DNA of 64,000 bases. It comes from JBAZWE01 sp041658605. Lineage in GTDB: Bacteria > Actinomycetota > Thermoleophilia > BMS3ABIN01. Position numbers and translations under genes: made by a program. Of this stretch, positions 16,342 to 25,560 are shown one piece after another. The notes under the pieces are model-generated. The model ran no database searches. It was not told the origin of the DNA and saw only the letters and a list, made by a program, of their open reading frames with translations. The stretch lies in NCBI GenBank assembly GCA_041658605.1, contig JBAZZU010000003.1, forward strand, positions 32,739 through 96,738, read 5' to 3'. Numbering within the stretch: the stretch's first letter is position 1; each line of letters starts with the position of its first letter.

Positions 16342-17008
16342 AAAGAAGCCGCTCGATGACCTGATCGAGCAGATCGATGCCTCTGTCGTCACCTCGGCAA
16401 TGCAGCCGCTGGTGGACGGGTTCAAGGACCTTGCGAAAGCGGTCAAGGACTTCACCGACAAGGAAGACGACGAGAAGGAAGACAAGGAAGAGGAGTCCGA
16501 CCCCGACATCCACGAGGACAAGGAGGACGAATCCGATCCTGACATCCACGAGGACAAGGAAGAGCCCCCGCACAAGGCCAAGGAAGACGACTCCGACGCC
16601 ATGGAAAAGGCGATCGCGCTCGACGTGACCGAGTACCTTGACCGGTGGTCCAGGGATCTCCCGGCGCTCACCTCCGAAGTCAAGGCGCTCCGCAAGGACA
16701 ACGCGGACCTTCGGAAGGCGGTGGCCGCTTACGCGGACCATTCGGCAGCGCTCACCAAGGCCGTGCTCTCCCTCGCCGAAGTCCGCAAGCCTGCCGAGGC
16801 CTCCCCGGCTCCCGTGGTCGCCGAAGCCGCTGGAGAGCGCTTCGAGGCTCCGGTCGTTCTGTCCGTGATTCCCATGGAGAAACTCACCAAGGCCGTGATG
16901 TCCGGCGTCATCGACGGTCGCCACTTCGACAACTACACCTCCACCAAGCGTTTCGACCCCAACGACATCACGAACGATCGGCTTCACAAAGCCGTCTCCG
17001 CTCTCTGA
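16331..17008 (+). CDS. scaffold-like acidic protein
   Basis: A 225-residue, strongly charged protein between protease and capsid genes, the usual place of a scaffold. Residues 45-85 are nearly all acidic or Lys and contain a direct duplication of SDPDIHEDKE. Residues about 100-160 are a predicted coiled coil (LTSEVKALRKDNADLRKAV). The C-terminus (IDGRHFDNYTSTKRFDP) is more ordered and may bind the capsid protein. It should direct procapsid assembly and be removed by the upstream protease. Function is inferred from composition and position, not from a conserved motif. Confidence 0.65.
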   Translation: MPNEKKPLDDLIEQIDASVVTSAMQPLVDGFKDLAKAVKDFTDKEDDEKEDKEEESDPDIHEDKEDESDPDIHEDKEEPPHKAKEDDSDAMEKAIALDVTEYLDRWSRDLPALTSEVKALRKDNADLRKAVAAYADHSAALTKAVLSLAEVRKPAEASPAPVVAEAAGERFEAPVVLSVIPMEKLTKAVMSGVIDGRHFDNYTSTKRFDPNDITNDRLHKAVSAL

Positions 17009-17039
17009 TCCCATCCCAACCCCACAAGGACAAAACACC

Positions 17040-18641
17040 ATGAACCCTCAGACTCTCCTCCTCGCCTTGACGATGGCCTATTCGTTCTCCGCTGACGGCT
17101 CCGTCTCGATGAACAAAGCCGTCACATCCAGCACGATCGCCAGCGCGGTCCCCGAGTCGCTGGAAATGCAGGCCGCCATCGCGACCTGGAGCGACCGAAC
17201 CCCGGGCGTCAACACCCTGCTCAAGCTCATCCCGCGCGCCGTCGCCACGAAGCAGGAGCACAAGTACGTCAGCCTCGACTCCTGGGGCGACGTGGCCCAC
17301 CAGACCGGCATGGGCACCGAGACCGGCACCCCCGCGAGCCTCCAGTTCTCCTCGACCACCCCGGTTGTGTGGCTCCAGATCTGCAACCAGGCGACCGACG
17401 TCTACTTCATGGCCGAGCTCCAGAAGATGGTCGGCATTGAAGGGACCGTGGATCCCGTCGTCGTCGCCACCAACGCCACCCTCAAGCGTGAAGCGTGGCT
17501 CACCAACCGCAACATGTACCTGCTCGACACCAGTAAGAGCCGCGCAGGCGTCGGCGCCGCCGGTCGCGTCTACAAGGGCGTCCTTCAGCAGGTTCGCGAG
17601 GGCACCGACGGCACCACGGGTTCCTCGACCTTCGGCTCGCACGAGATCGACCTTCGTGGCGCGGACATCACCTCCGATAACATCCGCACCCAGATCGCCC
17701 ACATCCTGGAGTACTACGGCATGGCCAACGTGCTCCTGATGCCGCCCACCCCGCGAGGCAACCTGGAAAGCTCCCTCGAAGGCGCCAACCGCATCACCAT
17801 GGGCGGCGTGGACATTCGAACCCACCTTCTGGGCAACTCGATCGCCGGCCTCCAGAGCCAGGGCAACGTCATGTGGTTCGCCACCGAGCTCGCGCTCAGC
17901 GCGAAGAACTCGAAGCCCCGATACACCGCGCCTCCCGCCGGCTGGGCAACCACCACGGTCCCGACCGTCGTGTCTGCCGTGGTCGCTGGTGGAACCTCGG
18001 GCAACGCCTCGCTGTGGGGCGCCTCGGACGATGGCAACATCTACCACGTCGTCACCGAGGTTGTCAACGAGCTCGAAGGCGCGGGAACCCGTGAGCCTGC
18101 CGGCGCCGCCTACAACGCGGTCGCAGTCGGGCAGGAAGTCCGCCTGACCCTCACCCCGGGTTCCGTGGATGCCGATCGCCTCCGCGTCTACCGTGGCCAC
18201 GATACCGACGTGAGCCCCGGCGGCACCGCTGGCGCCGTGACTGAGGCTTGGTTCCTCTTCGAGGTGGCCGCGAACGGCGCGGTTCCCGTCGTGACCTACG
18301 ACTACAACCAGAGCCTGCCCCGCACCGCCTGGGCCGTCGCGCTCGACATCCAGAGCCCGGTCGCCGACGCCATGTTCAACCCGAGAGGCAACTCCCTGGG
18401 CGCCAACTATGCCGACGCCAACGACGCCGCGATCTCGCAGATCGGCTACCGCGACAACGGTATGACCTCGAACGTGAGCTTCGCGCAGCTCGGGCCCGCT
18501 CCCATGCGCCTCCAGCTCGCCCCCGTGGCCCTGACCGCCCCGATGGGCCGCCCCGTGATCCTCCGCGTCGGCGCCCCCGTCGTGCGGATCCCGCAGCGCT
18601 GCTTCACCTTCAAGAACGTTCGTGACGTGGTTTACAACTAG
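17040..18641 (+). CDS. major capsid protein with inserted Ig/FN3-like domain
   Basis: A 533-residue protein preceded by AAGGA and followed by an intrinsic terminator. Third codon positions are almost all C or G, more strongly than in neighbours, as expected for the most abundant virion protein. Residues about 1-300 and 425-533 form the shell part, ending in a strand-rich segment (RLQLAPVALTAPMGRPVILRV interrupted into strands). Residues about 305-420 look like an inserted Ig/FN3-like domain: VVTEVVNELEGAGTREPA, EVRLTLTPGSVDADRLRVYRG. Such insertions usually sit on the capsid exterior. Identification rests on position, size, codon bias and sequence character. Confidence 0.8.
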   Translation: MNPQTLLLALTMAYSFSADGSVSMNKAVTSSTIASAVPESLEMQAAIATWSDRTPGVNTLLKLIPRAVATKQEHKYVSLDSWGDVAHQTGMGTETGTPASLQFSSTTPVVWLQICNQATDVYFMAELQKMVGIEGTVDPVVVATNATLKREAWLTNRNMYLLDTSKSRAGVGAAGRVYKGVLQQVREGTDGTTGSSTFGSHEIDLRGADITSDNIRTQIAHILEYYGMANVLLMPPTPRGNLESSLEGANRITMGGVDIRTHLLGNSIAGLQSQGNVMWFATELALSAKNSKPRYTAPPAGWATTTVPTVVSAVVAGGTSGNASLWGASDDGNIYHVVTEVVNELEGAGTREPAGAAYNAVAVGQEVRLTLTPGSVDADRLRVYRGHDTDVSPGGTAGAVTEAWFLFEVAANGAVPVVTYDYNQSLPRTAWAVALDIQSPVADAMFNPRGNSLGANYADANDAAISQIGYRDNGMTSNVSFAQLGPAPMRLQLAPVALTAPMGRPVILRVGAPVVRIPQRCFTFKNVRDVVYN

Positions 18642-18658
18642 TCGCGGCTTCGAGGTAT

Positions 18659-18687
18659 AAGGGGATCGCTCTGCGGTCCCTTTTTTC
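18659..18687 (+). terminator. intrinsic terminator after the capsid gene
   Basis: Stem GGGATCGC (18662-18669) and GCGGTCCC (18673-18680) with a 3-base loop and one G-U pair, followed by TTTTTTCTT. It would limit read-through from the very high capsid transcription. Confidence 0.88.
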
Positions 18688-18698
18688 TTGGAGTTTGC

Positions 18699-19466
18699 AT
18701 GATTGCCATTGAGTACATTTCGCCGATTTCGATCCGGATCAATGGAATCACCGTCGATTTTCGCGCCCATGATTTCAGGGGCCGCTCCCGGTTTATGGCC
18801 TTTGTCGCCGAAGACATGCCGATCGGGTTCTTCAAATCGAAGGGCTACACGATCCACGGCATCGTCGCGGATCCTCCTGTTCCGACGCTCAAGGCCCCTC
18901 CGCTGGCGTCCGGCGCGATCTACTCCCTCCCGGAAACGCTGGCGCACGCCTTCCTCCGAGGATGGACCCTGGAAGACCTCTGGGGCGCTGGCAAGGGCGG
19001 CAAGTGGAATGACGAGGGCGGGCGCGGAACTTGCGGCCTGACGGTTGTGGAGTGCGCTCTGGCGTCCCCTCCGAAGGGTTGGGTTCCTGGTTGCGGCGCG
19101 AAGCCCTGGGAGATGGCTGGGTGGATCGCACCTGCGCAGACCTGGGCGCCGCCTGTCGTCGTCGAACCTGTTGTGGAGGCTGAGCCCGAAGTGGTGGCCG
19201 AGGAACCTGCCGAAGAGCCCCAGGCGGAACCAGAAGTGGAGCCAGAAGTGGAACCCGTGAAGGAGAAGATCCCCGAGTCCTGGACCGCTGATGAGTGGGA
19301 GCGGATGGCCTCGGCGATCCGCGAGGTCCACAAATCCGACGATCCCCCCAAGCGTGGGCGCCTGGAATGGCTCTGGAAGAACAAGGCCACCGATGACAAG
19401 CGGCGCAAGATGCCGGCGCTCTCGGACGATGACCTGAACCTGCTTCTCGGCCGGGCCTTCGCGTGA
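18699..19466 (+). CDS. hypothetical structural protein with acidic Pro/Val/Glu linker
   Basis: A 255-residue protein starting after the capsid terminator. The N-terminal 150 residues form a globular part with many Trp and Gly; residues about 155-190 are a low-complexity VEPVVEAEPEVVAEEPAEEP linker; the last 60 residues are a small basic helical domain (SWTADEWERMASAIREVHK). A mobile linker between two folded ends would suit an adaptor at the capsid vertex. No family recognised. Overlaps the next gene by four bases. Confidence 0.55.
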   Translation: MIAIEYISPISIRINGITVDFRAHDFRGRSRFMAFVAEDMPIGFFKSKGYTIHGIVADPPVPTLKAPPLASGAIYSLPETLAHAFLRGWTLEDLWGAGKGGKWNDEGGRGTCGLTVVECALASPPKGWVPGCGAKPWEMAGWIAPAQTWAPPVVVEPVVEAEPEVVAEEPAEEPQAEPEVEPEVEPVKEKIPESWTADEWERMASAIREVHKSDDPPKRGRLEWLWKNKATDDKRRKMPALSDDDLNLLLGRAFA

Positions 19467-20368
19467 CACTTGAGCGCACCCTTGGCCTGACGTGCCCCAT
19501 CCCGGAGGCCATCGACGCTCAGCTTTGGTTGGACCGGTTCGCGTGGCCCCTCCTGGAATCGGTTGGCGCGTCTCGGTCCAAAAGTGTCTTCGAGAACACC
19601 GATCCCGTGGTCCGGGCGAAACTGCTGGACGCGGTACGCTGGCAACTTCGGGCCGTGCTGTCCGAGGCCGAGATCAAACTCGGCGTGCCCATGGGCATCC
19701 GCGTGGTCAAGTCCGATCCTGTGGACTCCGGTCTTCGGCAGGGCATCGACTATGACGAGCGGATCGGGAGAACCCCCTTCTATCCCGAGCAATGCCGGGA
19801 TGAGTACTACCCGCTCGAACTCCCGTCAGGCACGATATCGATCGAACGGGTCCGCCTGTACTACCTTCGGAACCTCGTCTATGAGTTTTCCCCTGCCATG
19901 GGCAACGAAGACGCGATCCGGCTGGCCAACATGCGGACGGGCGCGGCGAACCTGATCCCTCAAGGTGCGCCGTATCTGCTCACGTCCACCGCGTGGCTCC
20001 CGATGATGCTCCCTTCCTTCTCACTTGGGAGGACCACCCCGGACGCCTGGGCCATCGACTACACCCTGGGCCCGGTCACTGTCACCGGGGAGATCGGGCG
20101 GATTGAACTCGTGGTGGTGAACTGGTGCTATGCCGCTGCGGCTAAGATGATCTTCGCCCAGGCCGGCCTTGCCCGTAGCCAGGGGCTTACCAACGCCTCC
20201 CTTTCCTTTGACGGGTTCTCCAAGTCGATCGGTCTGTCGTCGGGCGCAAACACCGGGCTTTATTCGGCGATCGAGAAGTCCTGCCAGGACCTGATGGATC
20301 GGATCGATTGGCGCGCTTTGCGGTCCATGAAGCGAGGGGGCCCGAGGATTCTTCCTTATGGCTCGTGA
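19463..20368 (+). CDS. neck / head-tail connector-like protein
   Basis: A 301-residue protein in the neck region. The Tyr-rich N-terminal two thirds hold strands such as TISIERVRLYYLRNL; the last third has helix AAAKMIFAQAGLARSQGLTN followed by SLSFDGFSKSIGLSSG, a pattern I associate with structural proteins next to the capsid in myovirus-like phages. Its overlap with neighbours (4 and 11 bases) fits tight co-expression. It may join portal or head to tail; the assignment rests on position and that C-terminal pattern. Confidence 0.5.
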   Translation: MTLERTLGLTCPIPEAIDAQLWLDRFAWPLLESVGASRSKSVFENTDPVVRAKLLDAVRWQLRAVLSEAEIKLGVPMGIRVVKSDPVDSGLRQGIDYDERIGRTPFYPEQCRDEYYPLELPSGTISIERVRLYYLRNLVYEFSPAMGNEDAIRLANMRTGAANLIPQGAPYLLTSTAWLPMMLPSFSLGRTTPDAWAIDYTLGPVTVTGEIGRIELVVVNWCYAAAAKMIFAQAGLARSQGLTNASLSFDGFSKSIGLSSGANTGLYSAIEKSCQDLMDRIDWRALRSMKRGGPRILPYGS

Positions 20369-21131
20369 ACCGTTCTTCTTCGGCGTTCATGCCGACGACT
20401 TCCCGGCTCTGCACTTCGATTCGATCGAGTACGATCACGCGATTGAGGAGCACGGGCAGAACATCGAACTCCGGCGCGCGGTTCTGTGTCCTTGCGCCCG
20501 AATCGAGGATCACCGGCCACGGGGAACCTGCACGACGTGTAAGGGCCTCGGACTGGTCTACCCGGAAACGATGCGAGAAGAGACCCGGGTGCTTCTGTCA
20601 ACCCGTGCCCCTCGGAAGACTCCGGAGGGCGCCACGGTCTACGTCGTGGGCACCATTTGGGCTTCTTTTCGGCTCGGGTACGTCCCTGGTGACGGGGATC
20701 TGATTCTACCCGAGGAGGAAGAGCACGTCGTCCACCAGACCATCTTCCGTGAGTCGCTACAGGTCACCACGGGGGCGGCATGGGCCCGAGCTACCGCACA
20801 CGATCAGGTGCCGCCCGTCCTTCGACCCGCGCAGGATCGGCTTCTGTACCCAGATCCTACGACGATCGAAGCCGTGCTCTGGAAGAACGGCGATACCCTG
20901 ATCACTGCCGGCGCTCTCGATTACTCGATCGTCGGTGATCGTATCGTGTGGAGCGGCGCAAGGTCTCCGGCTCCGGGCGTGGCCTACACGATCCGATATC
21001 GGGCGAAAGCGGCCTATCAGTTGCAGCCGTCAGAACCTCTCTACCGGATGGAGGCAGATTCCGGGCTCCCCTACCGCTGCCAGGCCGTGCGCCTCGACCG
21101 CGTTGGATGGCCTGATGTTCGGGATGTTTGA
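20358..21131 (+). CDS. neck-region protein with a four-cysteine zinc site
   Basis: A 257-residue virion-region protein. Residues 44-46 CPC and later CTTCKGLGLVY form a probable zinc knuckle of the CxxCxGxG kind, unusual for a structural protein. The C-terminal part is beta-rich (TIEAVLWKNGDTLITAG, then strands ending APGVAYTIRYRAK), like small head-completion folds. Shares its ends with both neighbours. Likely a head-tail joining component; family unknown. Confidence 0.5.
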   Translation: MAREPFFFGVHADDFPALHFDSIEYDHAIEEHGQNIELRRAVLCPCARIEDHRPRGTCTTCKGLGLVYPETMREETRVLLSTRAPRKTPEGATVYVVGTIWASFRLGYVPGDGDLILPEEEEHVVHQTIFRESLQVTTGAAWARATAHDQVPPVLRPAQDRLLYPDPTTIEAVLWKNGDTLITAGALDYSIVGDRIVWSGARSPAPGVAYTIRYRAKAAYQLQPSEPLYRMEADSGLPYRCQAVRLDRVGWPDVRDV

Positions 21132-22039
21132 TGAAACTGGAGATCCCCCGGCTGACGTTCAACGTGGAGTTGTCCTCGTTCCAGGGCCTTGAGCGGATCG
21201 GTCTGGAGCAGGTAGGCGCGGCTCTTGAGTCGGCGACGTGGCGCACCGCTCAATGGATGAGGAACCAGTGGGCAGACCAGGCGCAGCGGATGGGCGTTCA
21301 TGACACGGGCGCCTATCTCCGAGGAATACGAGAAGATGGCATGATCGTGCCGGTTTCGTCGAACCTAGCGGATCCGTCGGCCGCTATGTTTGCCGTCGTG
21401 CTCGACGTGGTGAACACCGCGAAGCACGCGCAGGCGGTGGAGGAGGGGTCCATGGCCTTCCATATGCCCGATCGCGTGGATTGGGCCCGATCGGGTCGGG
21501 TCAAGGTCTCCAAAAAGGGCGTTCCTTACATCCATGTCCCGTTTCGGCACTACACGCACGCGGCGAGCGGGTCAACGGCTACCGCCCTGCGCTCGATGAT
21601 GACGAAGGAGATCACAGCGGAGGCCAAGACGCTCGACCGTCGGTTGGCCCTTGGCGCTGGGTTCCAGCATACGCCAGAGGGCCAGTTCGTAGCCGTTGAC
21701 AAGTACCGCTGGGCGGGCCTGTCGGACAAGAAGAGGATCACGAGGCCCGGGGCAAGTGTCGGCGATCCGGAGTGGCGTGGAGCGAAGCACGTCGCGTTCG
21801 GGATGGTCAACCCCGCGTGGAAGTCGTCGAAGTACGAAGGGCTCATGAAGACGGACCCGGAAAAGCATACCAACTACATGACGATCCGCACGATGACTCG
21901 GGACTCTCCAGGGTGGAACATCCCGGCAAAGGCCGGCAAGTGGGTTGCCCGGACTACTGCGCAGATCACAGAGTCCTCCGATGAGGTAAAGAAGACCTTT
22001 GAAACGGCTTTCGCAAAGGCGATATTGAAGGTGCTATGA
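21131..22039 (+). CDS. HK97-gp10-like tail completion protein
   Basis: A 302-residue protein with the signature order of tail-completion (HK97 gp10-like) proteins: MGVHDTGAYLRGIRED near residue 60, VEEGSMAFHMP about 50 residues later and a following FRHYTHA. These flank the 'D-S/T-G-L-R' and 'E-G' elements typical of that fold, which binds the tail end near the neck. It is about twice the usual size, with an extra 120-residue C-terminal part. The ATG at 21131 is preferred to the TTG just before it because it shares its A with the upstream stop. Confidence 0.6.
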   Translation: MKLEIPRLTFNVELSSFQGLERIGLEQVGAALESATWRTAQWMRNQWADQAQRMGVHDTGAYLRGIREDGMIVPVSSNLADPSAAMFAVVLDVVNTAKHAQAVEEGSMAFHMPDRVDWARSGRVKVSKKGVPYIHVPFRHYTHAASGSTATALRSMMTKEITAEAKTLDRRLALGAGFQHTPEGQFVAVDKYRWAGLSDKKRITRPGASVGDPEWRGAKHVAFGMVNPAWKSSKYEGLMKTDPEKHTNYMTIRTMTRDSPGWNIPAKAGKWVARTTAQITESSDEVKKTFETAFAKAILKVL

Positions 22040-22746
22040 CGGTTCCCGTTCTTCCCAACAGCGCCAACTTCACGGAACTCCGGATCCGCGAGATCCTTCT
22101 TCGAGGCATCGTTGACCTGGCCTCCGATGAAGAGCGGCTCAACCTCCTTTTCCGCAGGGTGGACGGTCTGCCGCAGGGCACCCAAGAGACCTGGGCCGAA
22201 GACCTGAAAACGCTCTTGAAACTTTCGGTTACGGACCCTGCCGCCAGGATCCGGGTCATCATTGGCTACCCCTGGGATGTCAACTCCCTACCATGCTGGT
22301 CGATCGTGAAAGAAGGGGGCTCGGAGAACGATTCCGAGGCCACCATGGGCGATGAAGCCGGCCTCGTGAACGTCCAGACCGGGCATATCCACGATTCAGA
22401 CGGCGTTGAATGGCCCCGGATCGTCGGGTATACGGCTTACGGGATCCCGTGGACATCGAACTTCCAGATCGGGACCTGGGCCACGACTCCGGATGTTTCG
22501 ATCCTTCTGCACGAAGCCGCGATCGAGATTCTGGACATCGCCCGGGGGGAGCTCGATACCTCTGGCGTCCAGTCCATCTCCCTCTCCGAGCCGGGTGGGA
22601 TGATCCCGAACCCGGAACAGCATCCCTCCCTTGGCGTGGGGTATATCCCGCTCGTTCGCGTCTCCTGTAAGTGGACTCGCCTCCGGTTGCAGAAGCGCTC
22701 CCCTCGTCCAACACACGTCACACGCCGCACCACGACCCTCCTGTAA
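22036..22746 (+). CDS. tail terminator-like protein
   Basis: A 236-residue protein between the completion protein and sheath, the usual site of the terminator that caps sheath and tube polymerisation. It has an alpha/beta layout: helix at the N-terminus (RIREILLRGIVDLASDEERL), then strands and a helix TTPDVSILLHEAAIEILD that match the general plan of gpU-like terminators. No decisive motif. Coupled to the previous gene by ATGA; a GGAGCG site follows for the sheath gene. Confidence 0.5.
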   Translation: MTVPVLPNSANFTELRIREILLRGIVDLASDEERLNLLFRRVDGLPQGTQETWAEDLKTLLKLSVTDPAARIRVIIGYPWDVNSLPCWSIVKEGGSENDSEATMGDEAGLVNVQTGHIHDSDGVEWPRIVGYTAYGIPWTSNFQIGTWATTPDVSILLHEAAIEILDIARGELDTSGVQSISLSEPGGMIPNPEQHPSLGVGYIPLVRVSCKWTRLRLQKRSPRPTHVTRRTTTLL

Positions 22747-22758
22747 GGAGCGCTCTCC

Positions 22759-24552
22759 ATGTTCATCACGTTCAACGGCGAAAAAGTCTACATTCCTGGA
22801 GCGTACTCCTCGACCGAGATCGTTTCGACGCTCGAAGGCCCCACGGCTTCGTTCCAGGTCCCCATGCTCATGGGCGCGGCGGACTACGGGATCCCCTACC
22901 ATTTCCCGGAGATCAAGTTCTCCGACGAGCCCGCGCAGAACCCCTGGATCATGTGCGGCGATTTGACCACGCTCAAGCGGTTCTTCAACCGAGATTCCGA
23001 GATTGCGACGGCATACGAGACGGCGGCACTTCACGGGCTCCCCTACTCCTACGTCGCCTGCATGTCGAAACTCACGCGCGAAACCGTGGTCGCCACCTCC
23101 GGCGCTGGTCCCGTGGTCAACGAGCAGACGATCTACTCTCGCCTTGCTGGTGCTCCGGGTGGGTTCCATAAGATCAGTTACACCGCTGCGCACGTCTTCA
23201 CAGTCATCCCGGTCAAGGACTTCTCGATGCTCACCGCCAACGCGGCGGGCGCTGCGACCAGGGTCTACGTCAAGAGCAACTCCTGGGTCACAGATGGCAT
23301 GACTCTCACGATCGGCGGAAACGCCATCGTCGCGGAAACGAAGGTGGTAGCCACGCCCGGAACAGGTGAGGAACTCTCTTCGACCGGTCAGAAACTCTAC
23401 TGGATCGAGTTCACCACGGGGCTCGCGAACCCGATGACCACGGCGGCTTACAGCCTCGTGTGCTCCCATGACGCTCCGATCGTCGGCTCCGCACTCACCA
23501 CGGGTCAGAAACTCTACGATTGGCTCAACACCGATCCGGCCGCGAAGCTCGTCCTGGGCTCCAAAAAAGAGTCCACCTACACGGGCACCCGGCCCACCAC
23601 GATCGCGGCGGCTACCTTGATGAAGGAGATCGCGACCTGGGGCGCCAACACCGCTGGGACCTCGCCGAAGCCCGCACTCACGGACTTCACCGACTTCATC
23701 ACGGACATGGACGCCTCGGCCTGGGATGACTTCATTCAGGTCTATGACGACGTGCCCCGGCTTTTCTACGTCGTGGACCCCACGAACACGGTTCATGAGG
23801 CCATGCGCAACTGGGCGATTGCCAAGCGGTCCTCGACGACTCCGGGCGACTATTCGATCAAGGTCCTTACCGGGTGCGCCTGGGGCGATGTCGTTGTCGC
23901 CTCGGGGACCACGACTTCGCCGACCTTTCGAGCGCAGGCCATCGACAATCAGGATGTTGTCCTGGTTGCCAACGGCTTCAACTGGCAGGCCGCATACCTT
24001 TCCCACGCGGCGGCCGTTTTCGGGATGATCGTCGCGGGCGGCGTGAACCACAACCTGACCCAGGACCGATATGTCGGCATCATGGCGTGGGAAGCGAAGT
24101 GGAACGAGCGGGCGCTCGGCGAACTCACCACGCTGCACAAGTACGGGGTTCTCACGAACCGGCTCGCGGTAGACAACTCTGGATCCTACTGGGTCGTTTC
24201 GCAGGGGCTTTCGACGCTCCAGGCGAACTCGGTCTCCTGGAACCCTGACGCGACGACTCCGCTGATTCAGCAGCGCGACCTCCAGGACTTCGTGAAGCGG
24301 GATCTCGACTTTGTTCTCGTGCGGTCGCAACTCGGCCAGGACGAAACCGATCGCAACTCGATCACCTCGGCGCTGGTCGCTCGGGCAACCGGCTACCACT
24401 ACGACAACGGGTTCATCGAGGATGGCACCTACAAGATCACTTCTACCGCGCTTGACCCCTCCGGCGCTGGCTGGGTTGTCGGCGACACCTATCGCCTGCC
24501 CACCACGGTAGACTGGATCACGACTGTTCACCGCGTCCTCGTGGGCGAGTAA
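22759..24552 (+). CDS. tail sheath protein
   Basis: A 597-residue protein that starts with FNGEKVYIPGAYSSTEIV, the 'P-G-x-Y' N-terminal strand typical of phage sheath proteins. The middle is a variable beta domain (about 120-240), and the C-terminal core contains helices and a final strand pair (DTYRLPTTVDWITTVHRVLVGE) used for interlocking subunits. It precedes the tube gene by nine bases. In the virion it forms the contractile outer tail tube. Size agrees with the family (400-650 residues). This gene is the main reason to call the phage myovirus-like. Confidence 0.85.
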   Translation: MFITFNGEKVYIPGAYSSTEIVSTLEGPTASFQVPMLMGAADYGIPYHFPEIKFSDEPAQNPWIMCGDLTTLKRFFNRDSEIATAYETAALHGLPYSYVACMSKLTRETVVATSGAGPVVNEQTIYSRLAGAPGGFHKISYTAAHVFTVIPVKDFSMLTANAAGAATRVYVKSNSWVTDGMTLTIGGNAIVAETKVVATPGTGEELSSTGQKLYWIEFTTGLANPMTTAAYSLVCSHDAPIVGSALTTGQKLYDWLNTDPAAKLVLGSKKESTYTGTRPTTIAAATLMKEIATWGANTAGTSPKPALTDFTDFITDMDASAWDDFIQVYDDVPRLFYVVDPTNTVHEAMRNWAIAKRSSTTPGDYSIKVLTGCAWGDVVVASGTTTSPTFRAQAIDNQDVVLVANGFNWQAAYLSHAAAVFGMIVAGGVNHNLTQDRYVGIMAWEAKWNERALGELTTLHKYGVLTNRLAVDNSGSYWVVSQGLSTLQANSVSWNPDATTPLIQQRDLQDFVKRDLDFVLVRSQLGQDETDRNSITSALVARATGYHYDNGFIEDGTYKITSTALDPSGAGWVVGDTYRLPTTVDWITTVHRVLVGE

Positions 24553-24561
24553 GGAGCTTCG

Positions 24562-25050
24562 ATGGGTTACGCTGACTATCAGACTTCGGGCGCGTATGCG
24601 GCAAAGCAGGCCGGCGCCTTCCATTCCGTCGTGCTCCAGAACGAGGCGGACGCCACCGACAAGTTGGTCGGCGCCACCACGGGGATCTCCTGGAACGAGG
24701 ACTATGAAGGGATCCCGGTGGAAGAGATGGGCAACGATGGCGTCGACGAGCATGTTGACGGTCGCATGACCGTCTCAGGCTCCTTCACCATGAACGCCTC
24801 CTCACAGCGCCTCGACGCCATGCCGACGCGCCAGGACTTCATCGGCAAGCGCTACACGATCACGCAGCAAGTCGCAAAGTCGGCGGACTCGACGGCGATC
24901 GGGACCGTGGTCTGGGTCTGTACCAAGTGCAAGATCACCGGGATTTCCGGGCAGAACGCGGCGCGCGGGATTCAGACGCTTTCGGTGAACTTCGTCGGTT
25001 CGCGGCGCTACTCCGGCGCGGAATGGGCCGACCTGACTGGGGCGATGTAG
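24562..25050 (+). CDS. tail tube protein
   Basis: A 162-residue protein directly after the sheath, where the inner tube subunit is expected, and of typical size (140-200). The sequence is beta-rich with central strands VDEHVDGRMTVSGSFTMNA and TVVWVCTKCKITGISGQ. A GGAGC site lies just upstream. Its stop is immediately followed by the start of the chaperone gene, matching the order tube, chaperones, tape measure. Confidence 0.8.
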   Translation: MGYADYQTSGAYAAKQAGAFHSVVLQNEADATDKLVGATTGISWNEDYEGIPVEEMGNDGVDEHVDGRMTVSGSFTMNASSQRLDAMPTRQDFIGKRYTITQQVAKSADSTAIGTVVWVCTKCKITGISGQNAARGIQTLSVNFVGSRRYSGAEWADLTGAM

Positions 25051-25560
25051 ATGAAGCGCGCCACCGTTTCGTTCCAGGCGCAAGTCCGGGATCTCTGGGT
25101 TCTCCCCGATGGGTCCCTTGGCCCCAAGGAGCAGGCGGCTACCTTCACCATGCACCGGTCCCCTACCGGCCTGGAACGGCTCAAGATCACCCGTCGAACC
25201 CACTCCATCCTCGGCGAGGGCAACGAAGCCGCTGGGCATTTGGAACTCGCGGCGCTCAAGATGGCGATTCAAGAGCAGGCTCGGATCGTGCGCGAGGAGA
25301 TCGGCGAAGTTGAAGACGTTGAGAAGGCCTGGGAAACCCACGAAAGCGAAGCCGCGATCATGTATGCGGACCTATCTGAGCAGGCGGGCGACCTTTACGC
25401 AATGGCCCGGTGGGAACTCCTGGCCGTGGACGTACCCGAGCGATTCCGGAACCTCGCAGAATCCGACATCGAAGAGCGGGTCGTGATGGCGCTCCGGGTC
25501 GCCTGGTGGAAAGCCGAGGATCCGACTCGCGCGGGAAAAGAGCAGCCCTCCGAGTCCTGA
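25051..25560 (+). CDS. tail assembly chaperone, short (G) form
   Basis: A 169-residue, mostly helical acidic protein placed between tube and tape measure. It ends about 7 codons after a -1 slippery heptamer, so most ribosomes make this short form. In the family, the G form coats the tape measure during tail assembly and is absent from the mature virion. Start is ATG directly after the tube stop. Confidence 0.8.
   Translation: MKRATVSFQAQVRDLWVLPDGSLGPKEQAATFTMHRSPTGLERLKITRRTHSILGEGNEAAGHLELAALKMAIQEQARIVREEIGEVEDVEKAWETHESEAAIMYADLSEQAGDLYAMARWELLAVDVPERFRNLAESDIEERVVMALRVAWWKAEDPTRAGKEQPSES

Noticed and set aside
16968..19469. 833-residue minus-strand open frame opposite the capsid gene
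   Set aside because: Lies antisense to the capsid and downstream genes with strong GC third-position bias; such codon use leaves long antisense frames without stops. Composition is Gly/Arg/Val-rich and unlike a protein.
22396..24753. 785-residue minus-strand open frame opposite the tail sheath
   Set aside because: Same cause: antisense frame of GC-rich sheath and neighbouring genes. No recognisable motif and low-complexity composition.
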